The notes under the pieces were generated by a model. The model searched no databases, was not told where the DNA came from, and saw only the letters and a program-made list of their open reading frames with translations. Below, in pieces: positions 1-9,912 of a stretch of 64,000 bases of DNA. Source of the stretch: an uncultured Lactobacillaceae bacterium (GTDB taxonomy: Bacteria; Bacillota; Bacilli; Lactobacillales; Lactobacillaceae); the NCBI GenBank assembly GCA_945285405.1, contig CALYQJ010000008.1:17566-81565 (forward strand), in the 5' to 3' direction. Both the position numbers and the translations under genes were made by a program. The first letter of the stretch is position 1. Each line of letters begins with the position of its first letter.

Positions 1-614
<614 letters not shown>

Positions 615-622
615 GTGGACTA

Positions 623-1051
623 ATGAATGAGCATAAGATTTTTCGGATTAATATTGTGACCCCTGATGGACTTGTTTATGATCATCGTTCAACTTTGGTT
701 GTAGTACGAGCAATTGGCGGCGAAATTGGTTTTGAAGCTGATCATGAGCCAACTCTAGTTTCATTACAAATTGCTCCGGTTAAAATCTACCGTGTTAATG
801 GACAAATTCAATATGTTGCCGTTAATGGTGGCTTTTTGGAAATGGACGATAATGTAGCGACAATTGTAGCTAATACTGCGGAAAGGCCTAGTGATATTGA
901 TGTTGGAAGGGCTCAAACTGCTGAAGAAAGAGCTAGAGAACAAATAAAAAAAGCAAAGCAAGATCATGATAAAGCCGCTTTAAGAAGAGCTACTGTTGCT
1001 TTAAATCGAGCAATCAATCGAATTAGTACAGCCTCATTAAAAAATCATTAA
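623..1051 (+). CDS. atpC: F1Fo ATP synthase subunit epsilon
   Basis: Epsilon subunit of the F1 central stalk; it couples rotation and inhibits ATP hydrolysis. At 142 aa it has the family's normal length: an N-terminal beta sandwich (FRINIVTPDGLVYDHRS, IGFEADHEPTLVSL, VAVNGGFLEM) and a C-terminal helical hairpin (AEERAREQIKKAKQDHDKAA). An SD-like AGGTGG precedes the ATG. It closes the atp operon and is followed at once by a strong hairpin. Confidence 0.97.
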   Translation: MNEHKIFRINIVTPDGLVYDHRSTLVVVRAIGGEIGFEADHEPTLVSLQIAPVKIYRVNGQIQYVAVNGGFLEMDDNVATIVANTAERPSDIDVGRAQTAEERAREQIKKAKQDHDKAALRRATVALNRAINRISTASLKNH

Positions 1052-1064
1052 TATTTAAAAAATT

Positions 1065-1104
1065 AAGTCCAGTTTAAATGAAAAAATTTAAACTGGACTT
1101 TTAG
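1065..1104 (+). terminator. Terminator after atpC
   Basis: Perfect 15-bp inverted repeat: the arms are 1065-1079 (AAGTCCAGTTTAAAT) and 1086-1100, with a 6-nt loop, running into a short T run. It begins 14 bp after the atpC stop and separates the atp operon from mreB. Confidence 0.85.
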
Positions 1105-1226
1105 TGTTATCATGAAACTAATACTAAATTTGATTTTATAAACTTTTATGATACGCTGAATTTTTTAAGGATTTCTAAAATATTTGGAAATCCTAATTAA
1201 CTATAATCAATAAGAATATAAAATGA

Positions 1227-1232
1227 TATAAT
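1227..1232 (+). promoter_or_regulatory. Probable -10 of the mreB-rodA(-suf) promoter
   Basis: A consensus TATAAT lies 50 bp upstream of the mreB ATG. The -35 region (TAATCA at 17-bp spacing) is weak. No other good promoter is obvious between mreB and the suf genes, and rodA overlaps sufC, so this promoter may also feed the suf operon. That last point is inference. Confidence 0.45.
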
Positions 1233-1281
1233 TAAGATCAATGGGTATTCAGAATTTATAATAAATACGGAGTAGTTTAGC

Positions 1282-2271
1282 ATGGCAAAAGAAATTGGCA
1301 TTGATTTAGGAACGGCCAATGTTTTGATTAATCAAAAAGATAAGGGAATTGTTTTAAATGAGCCTTCTGTAGTAGCTGTGGAAACTCGATCAAATCGAGT
1401 TGTTGCAGTTGGATCGGAAGCTTATCGGATGGTTGGAAGGACACCAGGAGATATTAGAGTAATTCGTCCTTTAAAAGACGGGGTTATTGCGGATTTTGAT
1501 ATTACAGAGCAAATGTTGACTTATTTTATGAATAAGTTGAATCTTAAAGGATTTATGTCTCGTCCTACTATTTTAATTTGTTGCCCAACCAATATTACTT
1601 CAATTGAACAAAAGGCAATAATTGACGCTGCTGAAAAAGCAGGTGGTAAGAAAGTTTATTTAGAATTAGAACCTAAGGTTGCAGCAGTTGGTGCAGGTTT
1701 AGATATTTATGAGCCTAGTGGAAATATGGTTGTTGATATTGGTGGCGGAACTAGTGATATTGCTGTTTTGTCAATGGGTGAAGTAGTAACTAGTCGTTCT
1801 CTACGTTTAGCCGGTGATGCGATGGATACTGAGATTGCTAATTTTGTACGGCAAAAACATAATCTGTTAATAGGTGAAAGAACTGCTGAGAAAATTAAAA
1901 TAGATATTGGTTATGTTTATAAACCAGATCCGGAAGTATCTGTTGAAGTTCGGGGTAGAGATATGGTTTCTGGATTACCAAGAGAAATTACAATTAGTTC
2001 AGTTGAAGTTTCTGAAGCTTTACATGATTCTATGCTTTCAGTTATTGCTGCTGCAAAAGAAGTATTAGAAAAAACACCTCCAGAATTATCTGCGGATATT
2101 GTAGATCGTGGCGTTATGCTTACTGGTGGAGGTGCTTTACTAAGAGGCATTTCACAGATGTTCTCTGATAGTTTACAAATTCCTGTAATTGTTGGCGATG
2201 AACCTTTATTAGCGGTTGCTTTAGGTACTGGAATTTTGTTGGATCATCTTGATAAAGGAATGAAGATTTAA
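1282..2271 (+). CDS. mreB: Rod shape-determining actin homologue MreB/Mbl
   Basis: Bacterial actin that forms membrane-bound filaments guiding lateral wall synthesis. At 329 aa it is full length. The nucleotide-binding motifs are present: phosphate 1 IGIDLGTANV (residues 5-14), the catalytic region LELEPKVAAVGAGL (127-140), phosphate 2 DIGGGTSD (152-159) and the adenosine motif LTGGGALLRG (about 280-290). The start has a GGAG-like SD 10 bp upstream. It lies with epuA, yidD and rodA after the atp operon, a lactobacillus arrangement. A second mreB is absent from the usual place between radC and mreC, so within this window it is the only MreB homologue. Confidence 0.95.
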   Translation: MAKEIGIDLGTANVLINQKDKGIVLNEPSVVAVETRSNRVVAVGSEAYRMVGRTPGDIRVIRPLKDGVIADFDITEQMLTYFMNKLNLKGFMSRPTILICCPTNITSIEQKAIIDAAEKAGGKKVYLELEPKVAAVGAGLDIYEPSGNMVVDIGGGTSDIAVLSMGEVVTSRSLRLAGDAMDTEIANFVRQKHNLLIGERTAEKIKIDIGYVYKPDPEVSVEVRGRDMVSGLPREITISSVEVSEALHDSMLSVIAAAKEVLEKTPPELSADIVDRGVMLTGGGALLRGISQMFSDSLQIPVIVGDEPLLAVALGTGILLDHLDKGMKI

Positions 2272-2272
2272 T

Positions 2273-2449
2273 TTGTGGAAAAATAAAGAAACAAAAAATT
2301 TTTTACTCAGGGTTATAGTTTATTTACTACTTCTGATTATTTTGGTTTTTGTTGGTACCGGCATCGGCTTTATGGTCAGTGGCGGTAATTTTTTTCAAGC
2401 CTTCAATTGGGGAACCTGGCAACATTTATTAGATTACTTTAAAAGGTAG
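2273..2449 (+). CDS. EpuA-like small membrane protein (RNA polymerase subunit beta-associated family)
   Basis: A 58-aa protein starting at TTG and ending 6 bp before yidD. It is a basic N-terminus (WKNKETKNFLLR), one transmembrane helix (about residues 13-33: VIVYLLLLIILVFVGTGIGF) and a short hydrophilic tail with NWGTWQHLLDYF. This matches the small EpuA family often labelled DNA-directed RNA polymerase subunit beta in lactobacilli and found between mreB and yidD. The annotation name is historical and the function is unknown. It is too short for many gene finders. Assignment rests on position and architecture. Confidence 0.7.
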   Translation: MWKNKETKNFLLRVIVYLLLLIILVFVGTGIGFMVSGGNFFQAFNWGTWQHLLDYFKR

Positions 2450-2455
2450 GAAAAG

Positions 2456-2731
2456 ATGGAGAAAATTTTAACTTTTTTAGTAAAATGTTACCAAAATTTT
2501 ATTTCACCACTTTTTCCACCTAGTTGCCGTTTTTATCCAACATGTTCAAACTATATGTTAGTGGCTTTAAAAAAACATGGCCCTTTTTTAGGATTAATTA
2601 TGGGTATTGCTCGAATATTAAGATGTAATCCTTTTAACTCAGGAGGGATTGACCATGTTCCTGATTATTTTACAATTTTCAAAAATAGTGAAGATAAAAG
2701 AAATTCAATCGTAAATAACAATGGAAAATGA
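2456..2731 (+). CDS. yidD: Membrane protein insertion efficiency factor YidD
   Basis: Small membrane-associated protein (91 aa) thought to assist YidC/Sec-dependent insertion of membrane proteins. The family signature is intact: [39 protein letters not shown], with the conserved Cys pairs, then [17 protein letters not shown]. It starts at ATG with AGGAAAAG just upstream and overlaps rodA by 11 bp. In this genome yidC is at a distant site (44392-45357). Confidence 0.95.
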   Translation: MEKILTFLVKCYQNFISPLFPPSCRFYPTCSNYMLVALKKHGPFLGLIMGIARILRCNPFNSGGIDHVPDYFTIFKNSEDKRNSIVNNNGK

Positions 2732-3932
2732 AACAAAACTTGATAACAAAATTGATTATGGAATCCTTTCTAGTGTATTTCTTTTAATGATTATTGGTTT
2801 AGCATCGCTTTATGTTGCTTTAAAGCATGATCCTAATGTTGAAGGTATATTGCGACCAATGGTTTCTCAAGGTGTTTGGTATATACTGGGCGCCGTTTGT
2901 ATGTTTTCACTAATGCAATTGGATTCAGAACAGTTATGGAAATTGACTCCATATTTTTATGCAGCAGGAGTTTTTATTTTAATTTTAGTTTTAATTTTTT
3001 ATGACCGGCAAATTTCTGATAAAGTTGATGCCAAAAGTTGGTTTCGAATTGGATCATTTACCTTTCAACCATCAGAAGTTGCAAAACCTGCTTATATTGT
3101 CATGTTAGCAAGAGTTACTACTTTACATAATACAAAATATCCTCAACATAATTTACATAATGATTTTATTTTAATTTTTAAATTAATTGGATGGACGTTA
3201 CCTATGGTTGGTTTAATAGTTTTACAACCAGATTTAGGAACCAATTTAGTTTTTATTGCTATTTTCTTAGGAATTATAATAATGTCAGGAATTATGTGGC
3301 AAATACTCGTTCCTGCCTTTGTGGCATTGGGTGGTTTAATTGTAGGAGTTTTGGCTCTAGTAATTTTTAATCAACAATTTTTAGAAAAATTAGGTTTTAA
3401 ACTTTATCAATTTAATCGAATTTTTGATTGGTTAAATCCAACCAGTGGATCCAGTTCTGCTGATCAAGTTTTAAATAGTATTCGAGCGATTGGTTCCGGT
3501 CAATTATTTGGGAAGGGTTTTGGAGTTTCTCAAGTTTATGTACCGGTCAGAGAATCTGATATGATTTTTTCGGTGATTGGTGAAAATTTTGGTTTTATTG
3601 GTGCATGTGTTTTAATTTTTATCTATTTTATTTTAATTTATCAAATGCTTAGTACAACTGTTGAAACAAAAAATGAATTTTATGCTTATATTTCAACAGG
3701 TGTAATTATGATGATTTTATTTCATGTTTTTGAAAATATAGGGATGTCTATTGGATTACTTCCAATGACTGGAGTCCCCTTACCGTTTATTTCACAAGGT
3801 GGGTCAAATTTATTAAGTAACATGATTGGGATTGGACTAGTTATGTCGATGAAATTTCATTATAAAAATTATATGTTCTCACGTAATAGTGAAACATTTA
3901 GCTCAACAGAAAGTGAGTCTTATATTAAATGA
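2721..3932 (+). CDS. rodA: SEDS-family peptidoglycan polymerase RodA (FtsW/RodA)
   Basis: Integral membrane glycosyltransferase of the SEDS family that polymerises lipid II with a partner class B PBP. The 403 aa carry about 10 hydrophobic helices. Signature segments are [22 protein letters not shown] (about 111-132), [10 protein letters not shown] (about 169-178), the loop RIFDWLNP and the C-terminal [23 protein letters not shown] (about 351-373). It sits with mreB rather than in the dcw cluster, so RodA (elongation) is favoured over FtsW. Its stop overlaps the sufC start (ATGA), linking it translationally to the suf operon. Confidence 0.88.
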   Translation: MENETKLDNKIDYGILSSVFLLMIIGLASLYVALKHDPNVEGILRPMVSQGVWYILGAVCMFSLMQLDSEQLWKLTPYFYAAGVFILILVLIFYDRQISDKVDAKSWFRIGSFTFQPSEVAKPAYIVMLARVTTLHNTKYPQHNLHNDFILIFKLIGWTLPMVGLIVLQPDLGTNLVFIAIFLGIIIMSGIMWQILVPAFVALGGLIVGVLALVIFNQQFLEKLGFKLYQFNRIFDWLNPTSGSSSADQVLNSIRAIGSGQLFGKGFGVSQVYVPVRESDMIFSVIGENFGFIGACVLIFIYFILIYQMLSTTVETKNEFYAYISTGVIMMILFHVFENIGMSIGLLPMTGVPLPFISQGGSNLLSNMIGIGLVMSMKFHYKNYMFSRNSETFSSTESESYIK

Positions 3933-4687
3933 GTAGATTAGAAATTAAAAATCTCTACGTTGAAGTAACCAATGACGAAAATGAAAAAGAAACTATTTTA
4001 AAAGGGGTTAATTTGACCATTAATACTGGTGAGATCCATGCAATAATGGGACCTAATGGGACAGGTAAATCAACACTATCTGAAACAATTATGGGAAATC
4101 CACATTACCACATAATTAAAGGTGATATTTTAATTGATGGGGAATCATTAATTCCTTTAACTGTTGATCAAAGAGCTCGCAAGGGGATTTTTTTGGGGAT
4201 GCAATATCCTGCTGAAGTTCCAGGAGTTACTAATACAGAATTTATTCGTACAGCGATGAATGCTAAAGATCCTGATCATAAAATTTCTATTCCAGATTTT
4301 ATAAAAAAGCTTGATCATACGATGAAGACCTTACATATTTCAGAAGAATTTGAAGAACGTAATCTAAATCAAGGTTATTCTGGTGGAGAAAAAAAAAGAA
4401 ATGAAATTTTACAGTTAATGATGCTAGATCCTAAATTTGCAATACTTGATGAGATTGATTCTGGATTAGATATCGATGCATTAAAAATTGTTGCAAAAGG
4501 TGTTAATTCAATGCGATCAGATCATTTTGGAGCGCTGATTATTACTCATTATCAAAGGCTACTTAACTATATCATTCCAGATTTTGTTCATGTAATGATG
4601 AATGGTAGAATCGTTAAAACTGGGGATGCAGCTTTAGCTGCTGAACTAGAACGAGTTGGTTATGATGGCATCAAAGAGGAAATCTAG
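3929..4687 (+). CDS. sufC: Fe-S cluster assembly ATPase SufC
   Basis: Cytoplasmic ABC-type ATPase of the SufBCD scaffold that assembles Fe-S clusters. The 252 aa include Walker A GPNGTGKS (41-48), an ABC signature in its SufC form, YSGGEKKR (150-157), and Walker B with the extension FAILDEIDSGLD (170-181), which marks SufC. It is the first gene of sufCDSUB, the standard Firmicutes order, and starts inside the rodA stop codon. Confidence 0.97.
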   Translation: MSRLEIKNLYVEVTNDENEKETILKGVNLTINTGEIHAIMGPNGTGKSTLSETIMGNPHYHIIKGDILIDGESLIPLTVDQRARKGIFLGMQYPAEVPGVTNTEFIRTAMNAKDPDHKISIPDFIKKLDHTMKTLHISEEFEERNLNQGYSGGEKKRNEILQLMMLDPKFAILDEIDSGLDIDALKIVAKGVNSMRSDHFGALIITHYQRLLNYIIPDFVHVMMNGRIVKTGDAALAAELERVGYDGIKEEI

Positions 4688-4688
4688 A

Positions 4689-5915
4689 ATGCAGAAAGAA
4701 TCTTATTTCCAATGGCTTCATGATTTTCAGAAACGTTTAATTCAACAAAATACGAAGAAACTTGCTTTGCCTTTATATGACAAAATTGATGTTAAATCAT
4801 TACAGATTTTTCGCGAGCAGTCACAAAAAAAATCAACTTCAAAAGAATTACCGGTAAAAACTAATTTAGCTAATGAATTTGGTTTTGTTTTTGCTCAAAA
4901 TCAACTTATGAAGGTTAATATACCTGAGAAATATCAAAAAAAAGGATTAATAATTTGTGATTTAGCGACCGCCTGGCTCAAACATCAAGATCTTTTTTTA
5001 AATTATTTTGCTAAATTGATTTCTCCACAAGAAGATCAGTTAGTTTTTGAACACTATCAACGTTTAAATGGAGGAGTGTTAATTTTTATCCCGGATAACT
5101 TATCAATTGATGAAACTTTGCAAGCTTATTTTGAATATCCAGTTGATAGTCAAAGTTTGCAAATTATTTTAATAGTGGGAAAAAATACCAAATTATCAAT
5201 TACTGAAAATCAGTTATCGGCCCAAAAAGTAGATGGAGATTATACAATTTTTGGAGAAATTTATTTGGGTTCTAACTCTACTTTATCTTATGTGGTTAAT
5301 GATCAGGCGAAGACTACTGGCCATAACTATTTTTATCGACGGTTTTTGCCACAGAATCGAGCAGTAGTTAATTTAACTTCTGGTGAATTTACCGAAGGTA
5401 ATGTGTTGGTTAGTAATAAAATATTGCTGAAGGGAAATGATACATCAGGTGAAGTAAAAACAGTGGCTATTGCCCAACAGGATCAAATTTGTGCGATTAA
5501 TAGTCGTGTAACTAATTATGGTTTGCGAACTAGAGGTAATATTTTGCAACATGGTGTAATTTTAGATCGTTCAAAATTAGTTTTTAATGGAGTTGGTGAA
5601 ATTATTAAGGGCTCACGGGGTTCGGATTCTCAACAAGAAAACCGGGTTTTGATGTTGAGTGAAAATGCACGTGGTGATGCTAATCCAATTTTATTAATTG
5701 ATGAAAATGATGTTACGGCTGGTCATGCAGCTTCTGTTGGACGAATTGATGAAGAACAACTTTATTATTTAGAGAGTCGGGGCTTAAATGCCGATGTTGC
5801 TAAGCGTTTAATTATTCGAGGATTTTTAGAATCAGTTATTACGGTAGTTGAAAGTCATAAAACTCGTGAAATGTTACGTTCAGTTATTGAAAGGAGTTTA
5901 GCAATTGATGATTGA
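4689..5915 (+). CDS. sufD: Fe-S cluster assembly protein SufD
   Basis: Structural partner of SufB in the SufBCD scaffold. The ATG at 4689 is chosen because AGAGGA lies 8 bp upstream and it begins 1 bp after the sufC stop; an in-frame ATG at 4656 would overlap sufC without an SD. The 408 aa show the SufB/D beta-helix and the family's C-terminal block TAGHAASVGRIDEEQLYYLESRG, then ADVAKRLIIRGFLESV. The N-terminal third is poorly conserved, as is usual for SufD. Confidence 0.95.
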   Translation: MQKESYFQWLHDFQKRLIQQNTKKLALPLYDKIDVKSLQIFREQSQKKSTSKELPVKTNLANEFGFVFAQNQLMKVNIPEKYQKKGLIICDLATAWLKHQDLFLNYFAKLISPQEDQLVFEHYQRLNGGVLIFIPDNLSIDETLQAYFEYPVDSQSLQIILIVGKNTKLSITENQLSAQKVDGDYTIFGEIYLGSNSTLSYVVNDQAKTTGHNYFYRRFLPQNRAVVNLTSGEFTEGNVLVSNKILLKGNDTSGEVKTVAIAQQDQICAINSRVTNYGLRTRGNILQHGVILDRSKLVFNGVGEIIKGSRGSDSQQENRVLMLSENARGDANPILLIDENDVTAGHAASVGRIDEEQLYYLESRGLNADVAKRLIIRGFLESVITVVESHKTREMLRSVIERSLAIDD

Positions 5916-7137
5916 GAGTCCATATCGTCATGATTTTCCATTTTTTTACTCTCAGAAAGAAAAATTGAAAAGAGCTTATTTAGATAGTGCAGCTACAACT
6001 CAAAAACCAAGTTCAGTAATTGAAGAATTAGTTCATTTTTATACAGAAGATAATGCTAATATTTATCGAGGAATTTATGCAACTTCACAACGTGCTACCA
6101 GTAAATTTGAAGCAGTAAGAGATCAAGTTAAAACATTTATTAATGCTTCAGAACGTACAGAAATTATTTTTACAAAAGGAACTACTCAAAGTTTAAATTG
6201 GATAGTTTTTGGATATTTTTGGGATCGGTTACATTCCGATGATGAAATTTTAATTTCAGTAATGGAACATCATAGTAATTTAGTTCCATGGCAACAGTTA
6301 GCCATTCATACAGGAGCCAAATTAAATTATGTTAATTTAAATGAGGATCAGCAGCTGGACATTGATGATTTTAAAGCAAAGCTTAATTCTCGGGTTAAGG
6401 TTGTAGCGTTAACTCATGTTTCTAATGTTTTGGGATGCTTAAATCCTGTAACTCAAATTACTACTTTAGCTCATAAATTTGGAGCAAAAGTTGTTATTGA
6501 TGGAGCTCAAGCAATTGGACATCTTCAAGTAGATGTTCAAGAAATTAATTGTGATTTTTATGCATTTTCAGGTCATAAAGCTTTTGCTCCTACTGGAGTA
6601 GGTGTTTTATATGGAAAAAAAGAACTTCTTGAAAAAATGAAACCATTGGAATATGGTGGGGAAATGATTTCTGATGTAAATTATCAGAATACATCTTTTA
6701 AAGATCTTCCCTTACGTTTAGAAGCAGGAACTCAAAATATATCTGGAGTAATTGGATTAGGTGCAGCACTTGATTATCTGAATAAATGTAAATTAAATGA
6801 AATTGAATGCTACATTAAAAAATTAACGAAACTGGCGTTTGAACAATTGATATCAATACCTGAGGTAATTATTTATGGTTCAAAAAATGCTTCTTTTCAT
6901 CAGGGCATAATTTCATTTAATATAAAAGGAATTCATCCTCATGATGTAGCTACAGTATTGGATATTAAAGGAGTTGAGGTTCGGGCAGGGCATCATTGTG
7001 CTCAAGTTTTGATGCGGTATTTAAACATTCCTGCTTGTTTACGCTTAAGCTTGCATATATATAATGATGAAACTGATATTCAGCAATTAATAATTGCTTT
7101 GCATGAAGTTTTGAGGTTTTTTAAACATGGATCATGA
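5908..7137 (+). CDS. sufS: Cysteine desulfurase SufS (class II)
   Basis: PLP enzyme that converts cysteine to alanine and passes persulfide sulfur to SufU. From the ATG at 5908 (AAGGAG at 5891-5896) it has 409 aa; an in-frame TTG at 5905 is possible. Visible motifs are LDSAATTQKP near the N-terminus, the His-bearing VMEHHSNLVPWQ, the PLP lysine in FSGHK (Lys224) and the catalytic cysteine in the class II context RAGHHC (Cys364). It overlaps sufD and sufU. A second, NifS/IscS-type desulfurase is at 14663. Confidence 0.97.
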   Translation: MIESPYRHDFPFFYSQKEKLKRAYLDSAATTQKPSSVIEELVHFYTEDNANIYRGIYATSQRATSKFEAVRDQVKTFINASERTEIIFTKGTTQSLNWIVFGYFWDRLHSDDEILISVMEHHSNLVPWQQLAIHTGAKLNYVNLNEDQQLDIDDFKAKLNSRVKVVALTHVSNVLGCLNPVTQITTLAHKFGAKVVIDGAQAIGHLQVDVQEINCDFYAFSGHKAFAPTGVGVLYGKKELLEKMKPLEYGGEMISDVNYQNTSFKDLPLRLEAGTQNISGVIGLGAALDYLNKCKLNEIECYIKKLTKLAFEQLISIPEVIIYGSKNASFHQGIISFNIKGIHPHDVATVLDIKGVEVRAGHHCAQVLMRYLNIPACLRLSLHIYNDETDIQQLIIALHEVLRFFKHGS

Positions 7138-7573
7138 TAATTTATCAACTTTATATCGACAAGCTATTTTAGAAGCTGGTGAAGATCCCCATAATTTTGG
7201 TGATCTTTTAAGACCAACTGTAAGTACTGAATTACATAATCCTACTTGTGGTGATGTTATTATTTTACAATTAAAAATTAGTGATCATATAATTAAAGAT
7301 ATAAAATTTAAAGGTCAAGGGTGCATTATATCTCAAGCTAGTGCTTCAATTATGACTGATTTAATTAAAGGAAAATCACTTGATCAAGCTAAGAAACTAA
7401 GAATAGCTTTTTCTCAAATGATCACGGATGATCACTTTATTGACAATGATAAATTAAAAGATGCATTAATCTTTAAGGGAGTTCGTAAGTTCCCTCAAAG
7501 AATTAAATGTGCAACTTTAGTTTGGAATGCATTAGAAAAGTCAATTCAACATGTGGAGGAAACCAATGGTTGA
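7127..7573 (+). CDS. sufU: SufU zinc-dependent sulfurtransferase
   Basis: Accepts persulfide from SufS and delivers sulfur to SufBCD. The 148 aa keep the SufU zinc ligands: Cys41 and Asp43 in NPTCGD, Cys66 in [10 protein letters not shown] and Cys128 in RIKCATLVW. The insertion between the second and third cysteines is the SufU feature that separates it from IscU. It starts 11 bp before the sufS stop and its end overlaps sufB. Confidence 0.97.
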   Translation: MDHDNLSTLYRQAILEAGEDPHNFGDLLRPTVSTELHNPTCGDVIILQLKISDHIIKDIKFKGQGCIISQASASIMTDLIKGKSLDQAKKLRIAFSQMITDDHFIDNDKLKDALIFKGVRKFPQRIKCATLVWNALEKSIQHVEETNG

Positions 7574-9005
7574 AGCAAAAACTAAAAATACTAAAAATAA
7601 CGAAGAAATAGCGGCAAAAGTTGATATAAACGAAAATTTTGATTATGGTTTTTCAGATAAATTTACACCAGTTTTTTCAACAGGTCGAGGTTTGACTGAA
7701 GAAGTAGTACGTTCAATTTCTCGAGAAAAAAATGAGCCCCAATGGATGCTAAATTATCGGCTTCATGCTTTTAAAGTTTATCAACAATCAAAGATGCCTG
7801 ACTATGGGCCAGATCTTAGTGAGTTGAACTTTAAAGATATGTTATATTATCAAAAGCCAACTGATCGTAAATATCGTGATTGGGCTGATGTTCCAGATAC
7901 AATAAAAGAAACATTTGAACGGCTAGGTGTACCTCAAGCTGAAAGAAAATTTTTAGCTGGTTCTTCAGCTCAATATGAATCGGAAGTTGTTTATCATAAT
8001 ATGAAAAAGCAATTTGATCAATTAGGAATTATTTTTACAGATACTGATACGGCTTTACATGAATATCCTGAAATTTTTAAAAAATATTTTGGAAAATTAG
8101 TTAAACCAAATTTAAATAAATTTACAGCATTAAATGGTGCAGTTTGGTCAGGAGGAACTTTTATTTATGTTCCAAAAAATGTAGAAGTAAAAGTTCCAAT
8201 TCAGTCATATTTTCGAATTAATGCTGAAAATTCTGGGCAATTTGAGCGAACACTAATTGTAGTAGATGAAGGTGCTTCTGTTAATTACGTTGAGGGTTGT
8301 ACTGCTCCAAACTATTCTAGCGATAGCTTGCATGCCGCAGTAGTTGAAGTATTCGTAGAACCAAATGCTTATTGTCGTTATACTACTATTCAAAATTGGT
8401 CTAAAAATGTTTATAGTTTAGAAACTAAACGTGCTCAAGCCATGGAAAATTCTACAATGGAATGGGTAGATGGTAATTTAGGTTCTAAAACTACTATGAA
8501 ATATCCAGCAGTTTATCTTGATGGTCGTGGAGCAAAAGGGACCATGCTTTCAGTAGCAATTGCTTCGAAAGGAGTTGATCAAGATAATGGAGCACGGATG
8601 ATACATAATGCTCCGGACACAACAAGTTCAATCATTTCAAAATCAATATCTAAGGATGGCGGAGCTGTTGATTATCGTGGAACTGTTCGTTTTGGACCGC
8701 ATTCTGATCGATCTTTTTGTCATGTAGAATGTGATACCATTATTATGGATGAAGAATCTAGCTCTGATACTATTCCATATAATGAAATTTTAAATGGTAA
8801 TGTCACTATGGAGCATGAAGCTAAGGTATCGAAGATTTCAGAGGAACAATTATATTATTTGATGAGCAGAGGAATTTCAGAAGAAAAAGCCACGGAAATG
8901 ATAGTTATGGGGTTTGTAGAACCTTTTACTAAGGAATTACCAATGGAATATGCTGTTGAATTAAATCGTTTAATTGGAATGGAATTTGTAGGGGGAATTG
9001 GCTAA
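7566..9005 (+). CDS. sufB: Fe-S cluster assembly protein SufB
   Basis: Core scaffold subunit of SufBCD. The start is placed at ATG 7566 because GGAGGA (7555-7560) lies 5 bp upstream; the in-frame ATG at 7551 precedes that SD. The resulting 479 aa show typical SufB blocks: [57 protein letters not shown] and the C-terminal [21 protein letters not shown]. It is the last canonical suf gene, and a methyltransferase-like gene follows after 2 bp. Confidence 0.97.
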   Translation: MVEAKTKNTKNNEEIAAKVDINENFDYGFSDKFTPVFSTGRGLTEEVVRSISREKNEPQWMLNYRLHAFKVYQQSKMPDYGPDLSELNFKDMLYYQKPTDRKYRDWADVPDTIKETFERLGVPQAERKFLAGSSAQYESEVVYHNMKKQFDQLGIIFTDTDTALHEYPEIFKKYFGKLVKPNLNKFTALNGAVWSGGTFIYVPKNVEVKVPIQSYFRINAENSGQFERTLIVVDEGASVNYVEGCTAPNYSSDSLHAAVVEVFVEPNAYCRYTTIQNWSKNVYSLETKRAQAMENSTMEWVDGNLGSKTTMKYPAVYLDGRGAKGTMLSVAIASKGVDQDNGARMIHNAPDTTSSIISKSISKDGGAVDYRGTVRFGPHSDRSFCHVECDTIIMDEESSSDTIPYNEILNGNVTMEHEAKVSKISEEQLYYLMSRGISEEKATEMIVMGFVEPFTKELPMEYAVELNRLIGMEFVGGIG

Positions 9006-9007
9006 TA

Positions 9008-9853
9008 TTGATTCCGTTAAAACTTAATGAAGTTTTAAAAATTATAAAATTGAATTCCAATGTTGAATTTATTGAGCAACGAAAGTCACAAATAGAATAT
9101 CAGTTAGAATTAGTAAATCAATGGCAATTAAAAACTGGAGGCAAATATCTTTTAATTGGACCTAATCAAAGTGATTTAACTTTAATTATAGCTTTAGCAA
9201 TTGGCGATAAGGGTCTAATTGAATCATTTGAAGTAACTCCTGGTTGTGGAAGTGCTCCGGTTACATTTGGTGTTTCTGACACTAAATTATTAAACTTAAA
9301 TTGTAGAATTCATTTTCACTCCGCTAAGATTTTTCCTTTTGCGGAGTTTAATTTTTCTTCTAATTATTTTGATGGAGTGATTATTGCACATGCAACTTGG
9401 TATTTTGCAAAATATGATGAGTTGGCTAAAATATTGCAGCAAATCTCTAAAATAATTCCAATAATTTATTTTGTTGAGTGGGATTTAAACTTTACAAATT
9501 TTCATCAATGGGGGGCATATTTAGCTTATTTATGGCAAGGTGAAATTGCCCAGATGGCAAATAGTAATATAACGAATATACGGTCAATAATTTCATCAAC
9601 TGAAGTGATTAATCTACTTATTAAGAATCATTATAATATTAAGCAGAAAAAAATAATCGATACATCTAAACTTTTGGATGGGTCATGGCAGTTAATGTAT
9701 GTTTTAATCAATGGTAAAAAGATATTAAAACAGCTTTCTTCAGATTTGGTTACCGATAATTTTTTAAAGCAGGAACTATCAGTAATTAAAAAGTTTGATT
9801 TTGAAAAAATACAATCACTCCCTAGTTATTCTTTAATTGCACAAAAGGATTAA
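9008..9853 (+). CDS. SAM-methyltransferase-like protein of unknown role, last gene of the suf operon
   Basis: 281 aa, starting at TTG 9008 only 2 bp after sufB, with GGGGGA about 12 bp upstream. The N-terminal half reads like a Rossmann methyltransferase: a strand plus loop KYLLIGPNQSDLTLIIALAIGDKG (about 52-75) in the SAM-binding position, then NYFDGVIIAHATWYFAKYDELAKILQQISK (about 118-147) and a strand ending in EWDL. The glycine-rich motif I (GxGxG) is replaced by GPNQSD. I do not recognise the family. Its position suggests co-expression with suf, but nothing in the sequence shows a role in cluster assembly. Confidence 0.7.
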   Translation: MIPLKLNEVLKIIKLNSNVEFIEQRKSQIEYQLELVNQWQLKTGGKYLLIGPNQSDLTLIIALAIGDKGLIESFEVTPGCGSAPVTFGVSDTKLLNLNCRIHFHSAKIFPFAEFNFSSNYFDGVIIAHATWYFAKYDELAKILQQISKIIPIIYFVEWDLNFTNFHQWGAYLAYLWQGEIAQMANSNITNIRSIISSTEVINLLIKNHYNIKQKKIIDTSKLLDGSWQLMYVLINGKKILKQLSSDLVTDNFLKQELSVIKKFDFEKIQSLPSYSLIAQKD

Positions 9854-9912
9854 TTGTAATAAAATTACTTTTATGCAAAAAAATGTTTAAAAATAAAGGG
9901 GGATTTAATTTG

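Noticed and set aside
1168..1194. Inverted repeat AGGATTTC / GAAATCCT upstream of mreB, first read as a terminator
   Set aside because: Neither strand has a T run after the second arm, and it lies between the clear atpC terminator and the mreB promoter. It may be an operator but nothing supports that.
9883..9912. Longer ilvE start at ATG 9883
   Set aside because: The added ten residues (MFKNKGGFNL) contain the translated SD sequence and are not typical of IlvE, whereas AAAGGGGG is well placed for ATG 9913.
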